Source: JACCXJ01 sp052387115 (lineage in GTDB: Bacteria > Pseudomonadota > Gammaproteobacteria > JACCXJ01). From it: a DNA stretch of 26,187 bases. The notes beneath the pieces were generated by a model, which was not told where the DNA came from, did not search any database, and saw nothing but the letters and a program-made list of their open reading frames with translations. The stretch is from contig JBQTJM010000269.1 of NCBI GenBank assembly GCA_052387115.1, positions 1-26,187 on the forward strand, given 5' to 3'. Positions 23,633 through 26,187 of the stretch are shown here, piece after piece; within the stretch, counting starts at the first letter, position 1, and each line of letters opens with the position of its first letter. The translations under genes and the position numbers were made by a program.

Positions 23633-24943
23633 GTGAACCCGGTCAAGATCGGACTCCTGGGGATGGGGACGGTGGGCGGCGGCACCCTGCGCGTCCTGCG
23701 CCGCAACCACGACGAGATCAGCCGCCGCGCCGGGCGCGCCATCGAGATCACCTGTGCCAGCGCCCGCGATCTCGACAAGCCACGCGACCTCACGCTCGAC
23801 GGCATCCGGCTGACCCAGGACCCCTTGGCGGTGGTCGATGACCCCGAGGTGCGCATCGTCGTCGAGCTCATCGGCGGGCTCGAGCCGGCCCGCACGCTGG
23901 TGTTGCGCGCCATCGCCAACGGCAAGCACGTGGTCACCGCCAACAAGGCGCTCATCGCCATCCACGGCAACGAGGTCTTCAAGGCCGCCCAGGAACGCGG
24001 TGTGATGGTGGCCTTCGAGGCCGCGGTCGCGGGCGGCATCCCGATCATCAAGGCGATCCGCGAGGGGCTGGCCGGGAACCGCATCGAATGGCTATGCGGG
24101 ATCATCAACGGCACCGGCAACTTCATCCTCTCGGAGATGCAGAACCGCGGGCGCGACTTCGCCAGCGTCCTGCGCGAGGCACAGCGCCTCGGTTATGCGG
24201 AAGCCGATCCGAGCTTCGATGTGGAGGGCATCGATGCCGCCCACAAGCTGACGATTCTCGCCGCCATCGCCTTCGGGATCCCGCTCCAGTTCGAGCGGGT
24301 CTACACGGAGGGGATCACCCGGATCACCCGTGCCGACATCGACTACGCCGACCAGCTCGGTTATCGGATCAAGCACCTCGGCATCGCCCGGAACAGCGGG
24401 CAGACCATCGAGCTGCGCGTACACCCGACCCTCATCCCCAAGCGCCAATTGCTGGCGAGCGTCATGGGCGTCATGAACGCCGTGCTCATCAAGGGCGACG
24501 CCATTGGCCCGAGCCTCTACTACGGCGCCGGTGCGGGCGCCGAGCCCACGGCCTCGGCGGTGGTCGCGGACCTCGTCGATGTGGTCAGGACCTTGACCTC
24601 GGACCCCGAGAACCGCGTCCCCCACCTCGCCTTCCAGCCGCACGCGCTCTCGGATCTAGCCGTGGCGCCCATGGAGGACGTGCGGACCGCCTATTATCTG
24701 CGCATGAGCGCCGTCGATCGCCCCGGGGTGTTGGCCGACATCACCCGCATCCTGGGAGATTTAAAGATCAGCATCGAGGCGATCCTGCAGAAGGAACCCG
24801 CGCCGGAGGAACGCCACGTACCCATCATCTTTCTCACCCATCGGGTACAGGAACGGGCGATGAACGACGCCATCGCCCGCATCGAGGCGCTGCCCGCGAT
24901 CAAGGGCGCCGTGACCCGCATCCGCCTCGAGACCCTGGAATGA
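23633..24943 (+). CDS. hom: Homoserine dehydrogenase
   Basis: 436 residues, the usual length for monofunctional, ACT-containing homoserine dehydrogenase. GTG 23633 has GGGAG nearby. The nucleotide-binding motif is GLLGMGTVGGGTLRVL at 8-23. Catalytic-domain landmarks are VTANKALIA, FEAAVAGGIPIIKAIREGLA, GIINGTGNFILSEM and YAEADPSFDVEGIDAAHKL. A C-terminal ACT domain (about 354-430, YYLRMSAVDRPGVLADITRI) should give threonine feedback control. It reduces aspartate semialdehyde to homoserine, the branch point to threonine and methionine. Its stop overlaps the thrC start by ATGA, indicating coupled translation. Confidence 0.95.
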   Translation: MNPVKIGLLGMGTVGGGTLRVLRRNHDEISRRAGRAIEITCASARDLDKPRDLTLDGIRLTQDPLAVVDDPEVRIVVELIGGLEPARTLVLRAIANGKHVVTANKALIAIHGNEVFKAAQERGVMVAFEAAVAGGIPIIKAIREGLAGNRIEWLCGIINGTGNFILSEMQNRGRDFASVLREAQRLGYAEADPSFDVEGIDAAHKLTILAAIAFGIPLQFERVYTEGITRITRADIDYADQLGYRIKHLGIARNSGQTIELRVHPTLIPKRQLLASVMGVMNAVLIKGDAIGPSLYYGAGAGAEPTASAVVADLVDVVRTLTSDPENRVPHLAFQPHALSDLAVAPMEDVRTAYYLRMSAVDRPGVLADITRILGDLKISIEAILQKEPAPEERHVPIIFLTHRVQERAMNDAIARIEALPAIKGAVTRIRLETLE

Positions 24944-26013
24944 CCGGATATCACGGGATCATCGAACGCTACCGCGCGCACCTGCCGATCGGTGCGGACA
25001 CTCGCATCGTCTGCCTCGGCGAGGGCGACACCCCGCTCTTGCGACTGCACCACATCCCGAATCTCCTCGGTAAAGACATCGCCCTGTACGTCAAATACGA
25101 AGGCCTCAACCCCACCGGCTCGTTCAAGGACCGCGGGATGACCATGGCGGTCACCAAGGCCGTGGAGGAAGGCAGCCGCGCGATCCTATGCGCCTCCACC
25201 GGGAACACCTCCGCCTCCGCCGCGGCCTATGCCGCGCGCGCCGGGATCCGGGCCTTCGTGTTGATCCCCGAAGGCAAGATCGCGCTCGGCAAGCTCGCGC
25301 AGGCCGTCCTGCACGGCGCGGTTGTCATGCAGATCCAGGGAAACTTCGATGCCGGCATGCGTCTCGTGAAGGAGGTCGCGGCCCGTCTGCCCGTGACGCT
25401 CGTCAACTCCGTCAACCCCTATCGCCTGGAGGGGCAGAAGACCGCGGCCTTCGAGGTGATCGAGGCCCTCGACCGGGCGCCGGACTTCCACTGCCTGCCG
25501 GTCGGCAACGCCGGCAACATCACGGCCTATTGGATGGGCTACCGGGAATACCACGAGCACGGCCTGATTGAAAACCTCCCGCGCATGTGCGGTTTTCAAG
25601 CGAGCGGCGCCGCGCCCTTCGTGCGCGGCCGGATGATCGACAACCCGGAAACCGTGGCGACCGCGATCCGGATCGGCCACCCGCAGTCCTGGGACCTGGC
25701 CTTGGGGGCGCAAGCCGAGTCCGGCGGATGGTTCGATGAGCTATCCGATCCCGAGATCCTCGCGGCCCAGAGGCTCCTCGCGGAGCAGGAAGGGATCTTC
25801 TGCGAGCCCGCCTCCGCGGCCTCGATCGCGGGTGCGATGCGGGACGTGCAACGCGGCAAGATCCCCGCGGGCAGCCTCGTCGTCTGCACCCTGACCGGCC
25901 ACGGCCTCAAGGACCCCGACATCGCGATCGCCCAATCATCCGCCCCGCCCCTGAAGGTCGAGGCTCGCCTCACGGAGGTGGAACGGGTGATCGCGGAGGA
26001 AGTCGGCGCCTAG
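24940..26013 (+). CDS. thrC: Threonine synthase
   Basis: 357 residues. ATG 24940 overlaps the hom stop (ATGA); the frame is open further upstream only by chance. The PLP lysine is Lys63 in NPTGSFKDRGMT, followed by the phosphate-loop-like STGNTSASAAAYAARAG and the glycine-rich PVGNAGNITAYWMG. The length and absence of a long N-terminal domain mark the shorter, Bacillus-like class of threonine synthase. It converts O-phosphohomoserine to threonine. thrB (homoserine kinase) is not in the window and must be elsewhere. The C-terminal CTLTGHGLKDPD is typical. Confidence 0.95.
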   Translation: MTGYHGIIERYRAHLPIGADTRIVCLGEGDTPLLRLHHIPNLLGKDIALYVKYEGLNPTGSFKDRGMTMAVTKAVEEGSRAILCASTGNTSASAAAYAARAGIRAFVLIPEGKIALGKLAQAVLHGAVVMQIQGNFDAGMRLVKEVAARLPVTLVNSVNPYRLEGQKTAAFEVIEALDRAPDFHCLPVGNAGNITAYWMGYREYHEHGLIENLPRMCGFQASGAAPFVRGRMIDNPETVATAIRIGHPQSWDLALGAQAESGGWFDELSDPEILAAQRLLAEQEGIFCEPASAASIAGAMRDVQRGKIPAGSLVVCTLTGHGLKDPDIAIAQSSAPPLKVEARLTEVERVIAEEVGA

Positions 26014-26187
26014 GTCACGGCGGTCCGGACGGAGCGCCGCGCAAGCCAGACCCAGGCCGACGATGCGGGCCATGCTGATAGATGTCGTTCCTCGCCCGAG
26101 ACGAAACCCCCCCCCCCCGAAGGGCGGGCCCGAGGGGCGGCCGCGTCAAGTGCCCCGTTAGCGGCTGAAGGCGACGCTGGTTGGCAA
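26014..26187. other. Region after thrC without a supported gene; run of 12 C
   Basis: I see no convincing coding sequence, RNA gene or terminator. Bases 26107-26118 are twelve consecutive C, directly after GAAA and before GAAGGGCGGG. Such a tract is rare and prone to slippage or sequencing error, so frames across it are unreliable. Confidence 0.5.

Noticed and set aside
24088..24939. Open extension of the thrC frame upstream of 24940
   Set aside because: It lies inside hom in another frame, is Arg- and Pro-rich, and threonine synthase homology begins at the ATG overlapping the hom stop.
26014..26080. PEP-CTERM-like tail on the minus strand after thrC
   Set aside because: A short hydrophobic stretch followed by basic residues exists (WVWLARRSVR), but there is no PEP motif and no supported reading frame upstream.

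Overview
The window is GC-rich and densely coding. Gene content points to a gammaproteobacterium, possibly a Chromatiales- or Competibacter-like one: pqiABC, zapE, hom-thrC, alaC, a phasin, a second EF-G-like GTPase and an exosortase-type acyltransferase. That placement is inference from gene families; no rRNA or tRNA was seen.

Layout. 1-2491 (+): the 3' end of pqiA, then pqiB and pqiC, an envelope lipid-transport set. 2565-4247 (-): a decayed type III-like restriction-modification locus. It keeps the 5' end of a methyltransferase gene (mod) broken by two short tandem duplications, an intact overlapping DUF4160/DUF2442 gene pair, a 19-codon ORF resembling the Res N-terminus, and a restriction-subunit gene (res) with an internal deletion and a lost 3' end. 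4266-4420: a cluster of palindromic GTAGGGGC-type repeats. 4552-11080 (-): a probable operon running SAM methyltransferase, membrane-bound GGDEF/EAL protein, TldD-like protease, TldE-like partner. 11258-14553 (+): PEP-CTERM/exosortase-type acyltransferase, PstS-like periplasmic protein and outer-membrane porin with overlapping ends, then a small membrane protein. 14698-15792 (+): zapE. 15796-16237 (+): a phasin gene with a near-consensus promoter whose 17-bp spacer is a perfect palindrome, followed by a 19-bp palindrome holding a CTGC-N3-GCAG core that I recall as the PhaR-type operator. 16335-16728 (+): an AT-rich promoter, a direct repeat, a small orphan ORF and a classic intrinsic terminator. 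16920-19815 (+): EF-G-like GTPase and an M48 lipoprotein protease. 19825-20947 (-): a DUF29 protein and a His/Tyr/Gly-rich glycine-zipper protein. 21043-26013 (+): L-2-hydroxyglutarate oxidase-like enzyme, alanine aminotransferase alaC, homoserine dehydrogenase hom and threonine synthase thrC, the last three tightly packed. 26014-26187: no supported gene; it holds a run of 12 C.

Most of the window is ordinary chromosomal backbone. The best candidates for a second look are the DUF4160/DUF2442 pair kept intact inside the ruined R-M locus, the explicable frameshifts in mod, the phasin control region, and the acyltransferase-PstS-porin operon without a visible exosortase. No complete new system can be demonstrated from the sequence alone.
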